From the NCBI GenBank assembly GCA_003265435.1, contig NOXC01000004.1, positions 186,001 to 250,000 of the forward strand: a stretch of 64,000 nucleotides of DNA, written 5' to 3'. The first letter of the stretch is position 1. Every line of letters starts with the position of its first letter. A program made the position numbers and the translations under genes. This DNA comes from Cellvibrionaceae bacterium AOL6. GTDB taxonomy: Bacteria > Pseudomonadota > Gammaproteobacteria > Pseudomonadales > Cellvibrionaceae. Below the pieces are notes generated by a model. It saw nothing but the letters and a program-made list of their open reading frames with translations. It did no database searches and had not been told where the DNA came from. Of the stretch, positions 49,894 through 59,134 are shown in pieces.

Positions 49894-51039
49894 CTAGATG
49901 CGATCCAAGCGGGCCATCAACTCGACGTGAGGCGTTTGCGGAAACTGGTCAAGCGGCTGAATTTCCTGCACTTGGTAGCCCGCTTCGACAAAGGCTTGAA
50001 GATCCCGGCAAAACGTCGCAAGGTCGCAGGAAATGTAAAACACATGCTTGAATCGCGCTTTTTTGTCGAAGAGCCCCGCCTTTTGCTTCAAGCCCTCTCG
50101 CGGCGGGTCCAGCAATAAGATGTCCGCATCGCGTTCCGCGCGAATTAAGCGAGCAAATGCCTCCGCGTCGAACAGATCCACACACAGCGTCCGCACACGC
50201 GGGTCTGGTAAAGCCTTCATCAAGGCCACCAGCGCCGCATCCACCCCTTCCACAGCTGCGACATCACTCACACCACTGTCGAGCAGTACTTCGGTGAAAT
50301 TGCCACTGCCGCAAAACAGCTCCAAGGCCTTTTGACGTTCTGGTAACGACGCCAGGTGCTCGGCCAGCCAACGTTTCATACGGGCATTCTGCGAGGCGTT
50401 CGCCTGCCGAAAAGGCAAGCGCTCGTTTACCGACACCTCTCCGTCTGGCAGCAGGTCGTCCACGTCCAGAGTCACCCACGGCTGGCGTCGCTGTGGACGC
50501 CACTGAGGGTTCGGTAATTGCGCTCGCAAACGCGCCAAGTGCGCCTGGTTGGAGAGATTTAAAATTGAACACGCTTTAATATCGATGAGCTGCTGACTGT
50601 TGGCCGCGACATAACCCAAACGCTGGCCATCGCTCTTAAACTGCGCACGATTGCGATAGGCAAACTCATCATCGGAGGGCCAGATATTCCGCAGTGTCGA
50701 ACCCAGCTCAAAGCGCTCAAGCGACTGCGCGATACGCTGCTGTTTCGCATCAAGCTGCGCCGGATAGGCCACGAATTGCCAGGGACAACCGCCACACTCT
50801 TTGTGAGAATGGCCATGATGGGGGCAAGGCGCGGGGCGACGGTGCGGCGACCACACGGTTAACTCAACGACCCGTGCAAACATCACGCGACCCTTGCTGC
50901 CGACAACCCGAAAACGCCCCTCTTCGCCCGGCCACACACCTGGTACAAACGCCGTACGCCCGCTCGGGTGCGCAACCACGCCCTGGCCGGCACTGGTCAC
51001 ATCGCGGACCACGCCTTCAAATTCACCTTCAGGTTTCAC
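49894..51039 (-). CDS. TRAM-domain RNA (uracil-C5) methyltransferase, RlmD/TrmA family
   Basis: 381 residues from GTG 51039 (GGAG ten bases upstream): N-terminal TRAM domain, an iron-sulfur cysteine set CPHHGHSHKECGGCPWQ, SAM motif LELFCGSGNFTEVL, LLLDPPREGL and the catalytic SCDLATFCRDL. It makes 5-methyluridine in rRNA or tRNA; which site is not clear. It lies 35 bases after the Nudix-HTH regulator on the same strand, so the two are co-transcribed although functionally unrelated. Confidence 0.88.
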   Translation of the reverse strand: MKPEGEFEGVVRDVTSAGQGVVAHPSGRTAFVPGVWPGEEGRFRVVGSKGRVMFARVVELTVWSPHRRPAPCPHHGHSHKECGGCPWQFVAYPAQLDAKQQRIAQSLERFELGSTLRNIWPSDDEFAYRNRAQFKSDGQRLGYVAANSQQLIDIKACSILNLSNQAHLARLRAQLPNPQWRPQRRQPWVTLDVDDLLPDGEVSVNERLPFRQANASQNARMKRWLAEHLASLPERQKALELFCGSGNFTEVLLDSGVSDVAAVEGVDAALVALMKALPDPRVRTLCVDLFDAEAFARLIRAERDADILLLDPPREGLKQKAGLFDKKARFKHVFYISCDLATFCRDLQAFVEAGYQVQEIQPLDQFPQTPHVELMARLDRI

Positions 51040-51074
51040 TGCTTATACTCCGGAGCCGGTGCACGTGCCGAGGC

Positions 51075-51803
51075 CTAGACTTCAAACGAAAAACCCTGGC
51101 TACAGAGCTGCTCATAGATTGCGGCGTCAAAGCGATACAGGCTTGCCGCTCGGTGGGCCACACCCTGCTGTTTTTCGTTACAGGGGACGAGCAAATTCAT
51201 TTTCATCATTTTGCGGCGGAAGTTCGGCTTATCGATGGCCGTTTCCAAGATGGCCTCGTAGAGCTGCTGGAGCTGCAACAAGGTGAACTTTTCCGGCAAC
51301 AGGTTAAAGCCAACAGGCTCGTGCCGCACCTTGTACTTCAAGCGCTGGATACCTTCACGCAGTACTTCTTCATGATCGTAGATCAGATCTGGCAAGTCTT
51401 TGACCGAAAACCACTGCGCCTCATCGGCTGTAAATCCGGCCTTAAGACTGCGGTAGTGTTCCGCACTGACCAACGCATAGTAGGCAATCGTGATGACCCG
51501 CTCGGTAGGAAACCGATCAACCTTGCCGAAGGTCTTCAACTGCTCCAGATACACATTTTCGATACCGGTGAGGTCCCGCAAAAGGCGAATGGCGGCATCG
51601 CGCAGGTTTTCGTCGCGATAAATCCAGCCCCCCGGCAACCCCCACTGCCCCTGGCGTATGCCCTCGCCATGGCGAACCAAAAGCACGCGTAAGCTGTCGC
51701 GTTCAAGACCGAAGATGACGTTATCAATCGTCACCGTTTCGATCACATCGCGTGGGGAGTTCAAAGGTTCCACATGGCTGTAACTGGACTGTTCGTTGGA
51801 CAT
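51075..51803 (-). CDS. Nudix-HTH (NrtR-like) transcriptional regulator, paralogue 2, next to xylA
   Basis: 242 residues, same architecture as 45637-46323: Nudix fold with degenerate box GGWIYRDENLRDAAIRLLRDLTGI (58-81) and C-terminal winged helix (KFTLLQLQQLYEAILETAIDKPNFRRKM), ending SQGFSFEV where the paralogue ends KQGFSFTL. Divergent from xylA across 283 bases containing operator C. Probably senses a xylose-pathway metabolite. Confidence 0.9.
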   Translation of the reverse strand: MSNEQSSYSHVEPLNSPRDVIETVTIDNVIFGLERDSLRVLLVRHGEGIRQGQWGLPGGWIYRDENLRDAAIRLLRDLTGIENVYLEQLKTFGKVDRFPTERVITIAYYALVSAEHYRSLKAGFTADEAQWFSVKDLPDLIYDHEEVLREGIQRLKYKVRHEPVGFNLLPEKFTLLQLQQLYEAILETAIDKPNFRRKMMKMNLLVPCNEKQQGVAHRAASLYRFDAAIYEQLCSQGFSFEV

Positions 51804-51925
51804 GGTCGTGCTTACTCAATCAAATCAAGTGAAAAAATATATACGTTTTGGCACGCATTTACCAAATTCACTGCACTCTGTCGTGCATCTCATGAGCAAT
51901 TGGCACTGGAACACACGAATTGATG

Positions 51926-51940
51926 TAGTCAATTTGACTA
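51926..51940. promoter_or_regulatory. Xylose-regulon operator C, between Nudix-HTH regulator 2 and xylA
   Basis: TAGTCAATTTGACTA, perfect 7-bp arms with a one-base centre; read as AGTCA-ATT-TGACT it matches operators A and B in spacing and core. Confidence 0.65.
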
Positions 51941-52086
51941 TCTAGTGTTATGCTGCGCGCAAGTCACTGAGGTGACCCTGCCCAAATAGCCTCACGGCCG
52001 TGACGGCAGCGAAATTTGCGTGATCCAGGTGCCATCAACCCATCACGACATCGACTTCTTAACCATAACAATGAGCAGGATTCAAA

Positions 52087-53412
52087 ATGGCATATTTTGA
52101 AGGCATCGAAAAAATCCAATATGAAGGCCGAGATAGCACATCGCCGCTCGCCTTCCGACACTACGACGAAAACAAAGTCGTCCTCGGCAAAACGCTGAAA
52201 GAACATCTGCGCTTCGCGGTGTGCTACTGGCACAACTTCTGTTGGGAAGGCAAAGACGTCTTCGGCATGGGTGAAGGCACCTTTTATCGCCCGTGGCACC
52301 GCGCCGACGCGGACCCGATGACCCTGGCCCGTGAAAAAATGGACGTTGCGTTCGAGTTTTTCACCAAGCTGGGCGCGCCCTTCTGGTGCTGGCACGACTA
52401 TGACATCGCTCCCGAAGGCAAGACCATCGCCGAGAGTCGCGATAATTTCGCGGCGATGATTGATTTAGCCGAACAAAAGCAGGAAGAGACGGGCATGAAG
52501 CTCCTTTGGGGTACCGCCAACGCCTTTTCCAACCCACGATACATGTGCGGTGCCGCCACGAACCCGAACCCCGAAGTCTTCGCCTACGCGGCGTCGCAGG
52601 TACAAAACGCGATGGACGCGACGCATCGTCTCGGCGGTGACAACTACGTACTGTGGGGCGGTCGTGAGGGGTATCAAACCCTGCTGAACACCGATATCGG
52701 TCAGGAATCCGAGCAGTTCGGACGCTTTTTGCAAATGGTGGTCGAACATAAACACAAAATCGGATTCAAAGGGACGATTCTGATCGAACCCAAGCCTCAA
52801 GAGCCAACCAAGCACCAGTACGACTACGACAGCGCCACGGTCTATGGCTTCTTGCAGCGTTTCGGCCTGGAGAAAGAAATCAAGGTCAACATCGAAGTCA
52901 ACCACGCCACTCTTGCCGGACACAGTTTTGAACACGAAATGGCGGTAGCGGGCTCACTCGGCATCCTCGGCTCCATCGACGCAAACCGCGGCGACTATCA
53001 GAACGGTTGGGATACAGACCAGTTCCCGAATAGCGTGGAAGAAATGACTCTCGGTATTTACGAGATCATCAAATACGGCGGCCTCGGGAATGGCGGCTTC
53101 AACTTTGACACCAAGGTGCGTCGTGAGTCCGTGGACCCCGCAGACCTGTTCCACGGGCATGTCGGTGCCATGGATGTGATCGCGCTGGCCTTTGAAAAAG
53201 CGGCTGAACTGCACGAGACGCAAGCGCTGAAGCAGATCGTCGATCAACGCTACGCCGGCTGGAAAGAAGGCATCGGTGCCGACATTCTTGCAGGCAAGTA
53301 CACGCTGGCCGACCTGTCCGCCTGGGCCGTCGACAACGGTATCGATCCGCGCCCCGTCTCTGGCCAGCAGGAGTTGCTCGAAAACATCGTCAACCGCGTG
53401 ATCTACAAGTAA
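52087..53412 (+). CDS. xylA: Xylose isomerase
   Basis: 441 residues, class II length. Active site: [11 protein letters not shown] (His103, Asp106), metal ligands in [35 protein letters not shown] and [19 protein letters not shown]. It converts D-xylose to D-xylulose. AGGA precedes ATG 52087. No xylulokinase gene is adjacent. It is expected to act on xylose released by the GH43 enzyme. Confidence 0.98.
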   Translation: MAYFEGIEKIQYEGRDSTSPLAFRHYDENKVVLGKTLKEHLRFAVCYWHNFCWEGKDVFGMGEGTFYRPWHRADADPMTLAREKMDVAFEFFTKLGAPFWCWHDYDIAPEGKTIAESRDNFAAMIDLAEQKQEETGMKLLWGTANAFSNPRYMCGAATNPNPEVFAYAASQVQNAMDATHRLGGDNYVLWGGREGYQTLLNTDIGQESEQFGRFLQMVVEHKHKIGFKGTILIEPKPQEPTKHQYDYDSATVYGFLQRFGLEKEIKVNIEVNHATLAGHSFEHEMAVAGSLGILGSIDANRGDYQNGWDTDQFPNSVEEMTLGIYEIIKYGGLGNGGFNFDTKVRRESVDPADLFHGHVGAMDVIALAFEKAAELHETQALKQIVDQRYAGWKEGIGADILAGKYTLADLSAWAVDNGIDPRPVSGQQELLENIVNRVIYK

Positions 53413-53420
53413 GCTCCCCC

Positions 53421-53446
53421 ACCCGGTGGCGGTTCAGCCGCCGGGT
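53421..53446 (+). terminator. Hairpin after xylA
   Basis: ACCCGGTGGC pairs with GCCGCCGGGT (one G-U) around a six-base loop, nine bases after the stop. No long T-run. Confidence 0.55.
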
Positions 53447-53507
53447 TCTCCCCCACGTGTCGAACTGCTAAGCTGTAGCCCCTCTCACTGACAGGCCAAG
53501 GCTGGTT

Positions 53508-54272
53508 TTGCGCGTACTTTTACTTCTTTTCTGTTTCTTCAGCCTGCCGGGATTCGCGCAACGCTATGAGCTGCTTGACACGGCGGCGTTTGACTCCCGC
53601 GTGTTTACGCAGGGCTTTCTATGGCGAGCACCGCACTTCCTGATCTCCAGTGGCGGCTATGGTCGTTCGTTTATTGCCAAAATGACCGAAGATAACGAGC
53701 TGCTCATGCCCACTACCCTGCCCCGTTCAATTTTTGCCGAAGGTATGACCGAGCTGAACGGACGCGTTTACCTGCTGAGTTGGCGCGAACAACAGGCTTT
53801 TGTACTCGATGCCGAGACCTTTAAGCCCGTGCAACGCTTTCGCTACGACGGTGAAGGCTGGGGGCTCACCGACGACGGTACCCAGCTGATCATGAGCGAT
53901 GGCACGCACCGACTCCGTTTTTACGACCCACAGAACTTTTCACTGTTGAAGACGGTAGAGGTACGGCATAACGGGCGACCGCTCAAACACATTAACGAAT
54001 TGGAATACGCTCAAGGCAGTGTCTGGGCGAACATCTGGCAAAGTGATCTGATATACCGCATTGCTCCCGAAAGTGGTGAAGTGCTGGATGTGTGGGACCT
54101 CTCCGACTTGCGCACAGCACTCGGCCCGCTCCACCGCGAAGCCGTGCTAAATGGGATCGCTTGGGTAGAACAGCAAAACGCCTTCTGGGTGACCGGAAAG
54201 CTCTGGCCAAAACGCTTTCTCGTGCGTTTCCACTCTCAGCCGCTCGACGCGGCCGCTGCGAGTGTGCCGTAA
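53508..54272 (+). CDS. Glutaminyl-peptide cyclotransferase (plant/bacterial beta-propeller type)
   Basis: 254 residues from TTG 53508 with a signal peptide (LLLLFCFFSLPGFAQ). Family motifs: FTQGFLW, FAEGMTEL, YDGEGWGLTDDGTQLIMSDGT, HINELEYA, VLNGIAW and WVTGKLWPK. The enzyme makes N-terminal pyroglutamate on exported peptides in the periplasm. No other start codon fits the signal peptide. Confidence 0.88.
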   Translation: MRVLLLLFCFFSLPGFAQRYELLDTAAFDSRVFTQGFLWRAPHFLISSGGYGRSFIAKMTEDNELLMPTTLPRSIFAEGMTELNGRVYLLSWREQQAFVLDAETFKPVQRFRYDGEGWGLTDDGTQLIMSDGTHRLRFYDPQNFSLLKTVEVRHNGRPLKHINELEYAQGSVWANIWQSDLIYRIAPESGEVLDVWDLSDLRTALGPLHREAVLNGIAWVEQQNAFWVTGKLWPKRFLVRFHSQPLDAAAASVP

Positions 54273-54368
54273 CACGACCTACGCTAAGAGACGGACTGGC
54301 GGCCACAGGTTACAATCCGTACACTACGCGCCGTTCACGCCCCAGCCACATGACAGACGTGCAAAATC

Positions 54369-55718
54369 ATGCCAACCGAACTTCTTAGCCCTGCAGGCAC
54401 CCTGAACAGTATGCGCCACGCCTTCGCTTACGGTGCGGATGCCGTCTATGCCGGCCAACCTCGCTACAGCCTTCGCGTACGCAATAACGAATTCAACAAG
54501 CTGGAAAACATCGCTGCCGCCATAGAAGAAGCCCATGGGCTGGGCAAAAAGTTTTATCTCACCAGCAATGTCTCACCGCACAACGATAAAGTGCGGAGCT
54601 ATATTCGCGACCTCGAACCCGTCATCGAGATGCGCCCCGATGCGCTTATCATGGCCGACCCTGGCTTAATTATGCTGGTACGCGAGCGCTGGCCAGAACA
54701 GGAAGTGCACCTGAGCGTACAAGCCAATGCGGTGAACTACGCCAGCGTACGTTTCTGGGCCAACAACGGGGTGCGCCGCGTGATCCTTTCTCGGGAGCTG
54801 TCCATTGATGAAATTGCCGAAATCCGCCAGCAATGCCCCGATGTCGAGTTGGAAGTGTTCGTCCACGGCGCGCTGTGCATCGCCTACTCGGGCCGCTGCC
54901 TGCTCAGCGGCTATATGACCCACCGCGACCCGAATCAGGGAGCCTGCACCAACTCCTGTCGCTGGGAGTACAACGTGCATGATGCGGAGGAAGATGCGAC
55001 AGGCGATTTAATCGCCACTTCCAAAGCAGAGCAATGGCAACCCGAGGACGAAGTAAAGCCGGTGCTCCTTCAGGAAAAGAATCGCCCCGGCGAATACATG
55101 CCCGCCTACGAAGACGAACACGGCACCTACATCATGAATTCAAAAGACCTGCGCGCCGTGCAACATGTTCAACGCCTGGTCGAAATCGGGGTCAGCTCGC
55201 TGAAAATCGAAGGCCGCACCAAATCTCACTACTACGTGGCGCGCACCGCGCAGATTTATCGTGCAGCGATTGATGCGGCGGAACGAGGCGAAGCATTTGA
55301 TAAGCGCTGGATGGTCGAACTCGATCATCTTGCCAACCGCGGCTACACCGAGGGCTTCTATCGCCGACATGTCCCGAATGAGTACCAGAACTACACTCAG
55401 GGCGTCTCTATGAATGCCAATCAGCAATTCGTGGGAGAGGTCTTCGCCATTGATGCCGAGCGGCGTACCATCACAATTGACGTTAAAAACCGTTTTGAGC
55501 GCGGCGATCAAATGCAGCTCATTACGCCGGAAGGCAACGTCCCATTCACACTCAACACACTGATCGATCGACACGGTGAGCACGTGGAAGAGGCACCCGG
55601 CTCTGGGCACCGCATGCGTATCCCATTCGATTGCATCCCCCGTAGCGACCTGCTCAACGACAACAGCCTTCGCTTCGGGTTGCTGATGCGCTACCTCCCA
55701 GAGCACGCGGCGTCGTAG
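54369..55718 (+). CDS. U32-family protein, YegQ/TrhP-like tRNA hydroxylation factor
   Basis: 449 residues with the U32 signature EVFVHGALCIAYSGRCLLS and a cysteine-rich GACTNSCRWEY segment. E. coli YegQ (TrhP) is needed for 5-hydroxyuridine at tRNA position 34; the family name peptidase is historical. N-terminal TIM-barrel-like half, C-terminal beta domain. Single gene. Confidence 0.92.
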   Translation: MPTELLSPAGTLNSMRHAFAYGADAVYAGQPRYSLRVRNNEFNKLENIAAAIEEAHGLGKKFYLTSNVSPHNDKVRSYIRDLEPVIEMRPDALIMADPGLIMLVRERWPEQEVHLSVQANAVNYASVRFWANNGVRRVILSRELSIDEIAEIRQQCPDVELEVFVHGALCIAYSGRCLLSGYMTHRDPNQGACTNSCRWEYNVHDAEEDATGDLIATSKAEQWQPEDEVKPVLLQEKNRPGEYMPAYEDEHGTYIMNSKDLRAVQHVQRLVEIGVSSLKIEGRTKSHYYVARTAQIYRAAIDAAERGEAFDKRWMVELDHLANRGYTEGFYRRHVPNEYQNYTQGVSMNANQQFVGEVFAIDAERRTITIDVKNRFERGDQMQLITPEGNVPFTLNTLIDRHGEHVEEAPGSGHRMRIPFDCIPRSDLLNDNSLRFGLLMRYLPEHAAS

Positions 55719-55845
55719 CGCGATGAAGCAAATTAAGCGCGCACGTCACCGTGCTTCTCGTGTAATCTGAAGCTTGAAAGTATGCGCTATACTGCGCGAA
55801 CGGAATCGGCCCCCAAGCCTATAAACACGCGAGAAGCCTTGAACC

Positions 55846-56580
55846 ATGAGCGCCCAGCCATTCAGCACACACTGTAGTCACTCTCAGCACGCACATTGTT
55901 CAGACTGCCGCCTCGCTGGAATTTGCCTGCCAATCAGCCTCGAAATCAGCGACATTGACCGCCTGAACGAAATCATCAGCCGCGGCCGCCCCCTGCAAAA
56001 ACGTGATTACCTTTATCGTTCTGGCGACCCATTTCATTCTGTCTTTGCCCTGCGATCTGGCGCCATTAAAACTGTGAAGGTCACGGAAGACGGACTCGAG
56101 CAAGTCACCGGGTTCCATCTGCCGGGCGAGATTATTGGCATCGACGGTCTTGCGACGAACACACATAACAATAGTGCTGTCGCGCTGGACACCTCGGCGA
56201 TTTGCGAAATACCGTTCCACCGACTAGAAGAACTCAGCGTACGCGTCCCCAGTCTGCAGCGTCGCTTCTTTCAGATTATGAGCAAAGAAATCGCGGAGGA
56301 TCAGGCGCTGATCACATTGATCAGTAAAAACAGCGCCGAAGAGCGCATCGCTGCACTTCTACTTAGCCTTTCCGCACGTAACCACAACCGCGGCCTCTCT
56401 GCCGACAACTTCACCCTGCCCATGTCGCGTGCGGATATTGGAAACTACCTCGGCCTGACCATAGAAACCGTCAGCAGAATATTTACCCGACTCCACAAAA
56501 ACGGCATTATTCTGCTCGATAAGAAACAGGTCACCATACTGGATGCCGCACGCCTGAAAACAACGAGCCAGGCACCCTAG
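55846..56580 (+). CDS. fnr: FNR/Anr-type oxygen-sensing regulator
   Basis: 244 residues: Cys18, Cys21, Cys27 and Cys120 in the spacing of the FNR 4Fe-4S ligands, a cyclic-nucleotide-binding fold and an HTH with Glu207, Ser210, Arg211 (ETVSR) as in E. coli FNR, so it should bind TTGAT-N4-ATCAA sites. Activates anaerobic genes when oxygen is low. No FNR box is seen upstream of the gene itself. Confidence 0.96.
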   Translation: MSAQPFSTHCSHSQHAHCSDCRLAGICLPISLEISDIDRLNEIISRGRPLQKRDYLYRSGDPFHSVFALRSGAIKTVKVTEDGLEQVTGFHLPGEIIGIDGLATNTHNNSAVALDTSAICEIPFHRLEELSVRVPSLQRRFFQIMSKEIAEDQALITLISKNSAEERIAALLLSLSARNHNRGLSADNFTLPMSRADIGNYLGLTIETVSRIFTRLHKNGIILLDKKQVTILDAARLKTTSQAP

Positions 56581-56609
56581 CCCGGCAAGCCCCCGCGAGA
56601 GACGACACA

Positions 56610-57200
56610 ATGACAGACCCGGTAAGCACTACCATTGCCTTAATTGATGAAGCCAACGCAAAGGACCCAAACCAGGAGCCCGATGCCAGCGGCACCCTGG
56701 TAGCCAAAGAGCGTTTGTATTCAGAACGAATGAGCGAATGGCTCGAACGATTCGAGCCCGAAGCCTCCGACGCCCTTAAAATCGCTGCACGCGCGCAACA
56801 TATTGAGCGCTGGACATCCCCCCGCAGTGACTACCCCGAAGGCCGCTCCGGCTACAAGAAATGGCGCGCAAATCTTGGCCTCTATCACGCGCAACGCACC
56901 GGTGAGCTTATGGAACAAGCCGGCTGTGATGACGCCCTCATCGACCGTGTGAAATACCTACTGCAGAAACGCAGCCTGAAACGCGATACCGAGACCCAGT
57001 GCCTTGAGGATGTGATTTGTCTCGTCTTTCTTGACTATTACATCGACGACTTCGCCACCAAACACGACGAGCCAAAGCTGATCGACATCATCCAGAAAAC
57101 CTGGGCAAAGATGTCGGAGAAAGGGCACGCCGCCGCGCTCAATGATGTGCAATATGAACCTGGCGTATTGGCACTCATTCAAAAAGCCCTCTCTGCATGA
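56610..57200 (+). CDS. DUF4202-family protein
   Basis: 196 residues with the family's ARAQHIERWTSPRSDYPEGRSGYKKWRANLG stretch and a C-terminal DVICLVFLDYYIDDFATKHDE helix; the His and Asp positions look like a metal site (HD-like). Function unknown. It starts 30 bases after fnr and may be co-transcribed; an intrinsic terminator follows. Confidence 0.85.
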   Translation: MTDPVSTTIALIDEANAKDPNQEPDASGTLVAKERLYSERMSEWLERFEPEASDALKIAARAQHIERWTSPRSDYPEGRSGYKKWRANLGLYHAQRTGELMEQAGCDDALIDRVKYLLQKRSLKRDTETQCLEDVICLVFLDYYIDDFATKHDEPKLIDIIQKTWAKMSEKGHAAALNDVQYEPGVLALIQKALSA

Positions 57201-57210
57201 CAACCGAACA

Positions 57211-57240
57211 AGGGCACCCGCACGTGCCCTATTACTTTTT
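57211..57240 (+). terminator. Intrinsic terminator after the fnr-DUF4202 unit
   Basis: AGGGCAC-N6-GTGCCCT, then ATTACTTTTT. Confidence 0.8.
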
Positions 57241-57303
57241 GAAATAAAAATACTTTATTCAGAACATATTGTTTGGGAAGGCACAGAATCCCTTCTTTAG
57301 GTG

Positions 57304-57332
57304 TTGACACACGCCACTAGCAGGATTTAAAT
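57304..57332 (+). promoter_or_regulatory. Probable sigma-70 promoter
   Basis: TTGACA (57304-57309), 17-base spacer and TTAAAT (57327-57332), about 58 bases before the next gene. Confidence 0.65.
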
Positions 57333-57389
57333 AGAACTGCTATCGGAAAAAAGTTCTAAAAATATAAAAACTCAAGGCGGAAACGTTCT

Positions 57390-57926
57390 ATGAAACTGTT
57401 GACTGCGCTATCCGGGATCCTGTTTATCTTTTGCTCGCCGTTCGCGCTGGCCTGTACCGACGAAGCCTGCAAGCGCGAAGCTGCAGAAGCCAAAAACAAT
57501 GTGACATACCCAGGTTATCTCACCTGGAAATATTGCGACACACTCAAGCTCGATTTTATGACTGTGGACGTACAAAGTCTGGAGGACTACAGCTCCAAGC
57601 ATTTCAGTACGCAGTATAAAGGGCCGATCAAGAACATCATCCAGATGATCGATCAGCGCAAAGAGTGGCTCGCAGAGTGTGATACGTATTTGAGCGCCAC
57701 ACGTGACGAGCGAATTTTCTACGACAAGGCCACCACCGACAAAGTCTTTGCAGAGATGGATATCGTCACTAAAGAGCTCAACGACATCGTGGGCGGCGTA
57801 ACCTACTCCTCGTCCACCGGTGACGAAACTCAAGCCATTGTCGAAGAGAAATTCGATGCCTTGTTCCGTGTCGTCGATAATCACAAAAACCTGATGCATC
57901 TGAAGGGCAAATACGTCTATCAGTAA
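57390..57926 (+). CDS. Secreted/periplasmic protein of unknown function
   Basis: 178 residues with a signal peptide cut near FALA-CTD (about 21) and four cysteines in the mature part (CTDEAC, KYC, ECD), suggesting disulfides. The rest is helical and charged. No family recognised. It has its own promoter and a good terminator, so it is a single-gene unit. Confidence 0.75.
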   Translation: MKLLTALSGILFIFCSPFALACTDEACKREAAEAKNNVTYPGYLTWKYCDTLKLDFMTVDVQSLEDYSSKHFSTQYKGPIKNIIQMIDQRKEWLAECDTYLSATRDERIFYDKATTDKVFAEMDIVTKELNDIVGGVTYSSSTGDETQAIVEEKFDALFRVVDNHKNLMHLKGKYVYQ

Positions 57927-57945
57927 GACCGCCCCCTCAGTGAAT

Positions 57946-57978
57946 GCGCCGCGACAGACGCGGCGCTCTTCCTTTTTT
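57946..57978 (+). terminator. Intrinsic terminator
   Basis: GCGCCGCG-ACAGA-CGCGGCGC followed by TCTTCCTTTTTT, 20 bases after the periplasmic-protein stop. Confidence 0.88.
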
Positions 57979-58041
57979 CCCCTTCCCTGATAGCATACGC
58001 CTCCCCACTCACTAGACGAGAGTGATCACAGGAGGCTTCAC

Positions 58042-59019
58042 ATTCCCAGCTCAAGCCAAGATTGGCGTCTCTGCCTCGCCCCCATGATGGAGTGGTCAGA
58101 TCGACATTGCCGTTATTTCTGGCGCCTCATGTCGCGTCATGCCCGCGTCTATACCGAAATGGTCGTGACCGGCGCCCTGCTTCACGGCGACAGAGCACGC
58201 TTTCTGAGGTTCAGTGAGGCTGAGCACCCCATCGCACTACAGTTAGGTGGCAGCGACCCAGCCGAACTCGCAGACTGCGCTAAAATCGCCGAAGATTGGG
58301 GGTACGATGAGGTGAACCTGAACTGTGGCTGCCCCTCAGACCGTGTTCAACGCGGAAAGATCGGCGCCGTGCTGATGCGTGAACCGGCTTTAGTGGCCGA
58401 TTGCATCGACGCCATGCAGCGCGCCTGCACCATCCCGGTCACCGTTAAGCAGCGCATCGGCGTCGATGAGCTGGACGATTACGAACACATGCGTTATTTC
58501 GTCGAGACCGTGGCGCAAACGGGCTGCAAGGTCTTTATTGTTCACGCACGCAAGGCGTGGCTCAAAGGCTTGAGCCCAAAAGAGAACCGGGAAATTCCCC
58601 CTTTGCGCTACGAGTGGGTAGAGGCACTGAAACAGGAATTCCCCCACCTCACGATCGTGATTAACGGCGGCATCACCGACCTCGAACAGGCGCAAACCCT
58701 GCTCACCCATCTCGATGGCGTCATGGTTGGCCGCGAGGCCTACAGCAACCCCTATATGCTCGCCTCCGTTGACCAGAGCTTATTCGGTGAAGACACACCT
58801 GTTCGCAGCCGAGACGAAATTTTAAACGCCTTTGTTGACTACTGCCGCGACGAAATCGCGCAAGGCCAACGCCTGCATCATATGAGCCGCCACGTACTCG
58901 GGCTGTTTCACGGGCAGGCAGGTGGTCGCCTATTTCGACGCTATTTAAGCGAACATGGCGTAAAATCAACAGCCCGTGCAGAAACCCTGCTTGAAGCGGC
59001 TGCACAACGCAGGTTATAG
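58042..59019 (+). CDS. dusA: tRNA-dihydrouridine synthase A, apparently starting at ATT
   Basis: 325 residues if ATT 58042 is the start. DusA motifs: APMMEWSDRHCRYFWR (FMN/substrate entrance), VYTEMVVTGAL, NLNCGCPSDRVQ (catalytic Cys), FIVHARKAWLKGLSPKENRE and INGGITD. It reduces uridines in the tRNA D-loop. The first ATG (58084) lies inside the conserved APMMEW motif, so translation must begin earlier. Between an in-frame stop at 57991 and that ATG there is no ATG, GTG, TTG or CTG; AGGAGG sits six bases before ATT 58042. Alternatively the 5' end has a sequence error, or the short ATG form is used. Confidence 0.88.
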   Translation: MPSSSQDWRLCLAPMMEWSDRHCRYFWRLMSRHARVYTEMVVTGALLHGDRARFLRFSEAEHPIALQLGGSDPAELADCAKIAEDWGYDEVNLNCGCPSDRVQRGKIGAVLMREPALVADCIDAMQRACTIPVTVKQRIGVDELDDYEHMRYFVETVAQTGCKVFIVHARKAWLKGLSPKENREIPPLRYEWVEALKQEFPHLTIVINGGITDLEQAQTLLTHLDGVMVGREAYSNPYMLASVDQSLFGEDTPVRSRDEILNAFVDYCRDEIAQGQRLHHMSRHVLGLFHGQAGGRLFRRYLSEHGVKSTARAETLLEAAAQRRL

Positions 59020-59134
59020 TCACTTAAACCTTATGGCCGCAAGCTATTAGTAATACTTTTTGCTATAATTGCACGCTGAACACGCCGGAGAATACCGGTA
59101 TACTGACCGCCCTTTAACGTACCTGGGGAGCTAT

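Noticed and set aside
49657-50118. A 153-residue plus-strand frame
   Set aside because: Mostly antisense to the RNA methyltransferase gene and covers the symporter control region; no ribosome site.
58084-59019. dusA starting at ATG 58084
   Set aside because: It would remove the conserved residues before MMEW; kept only as a fallback.
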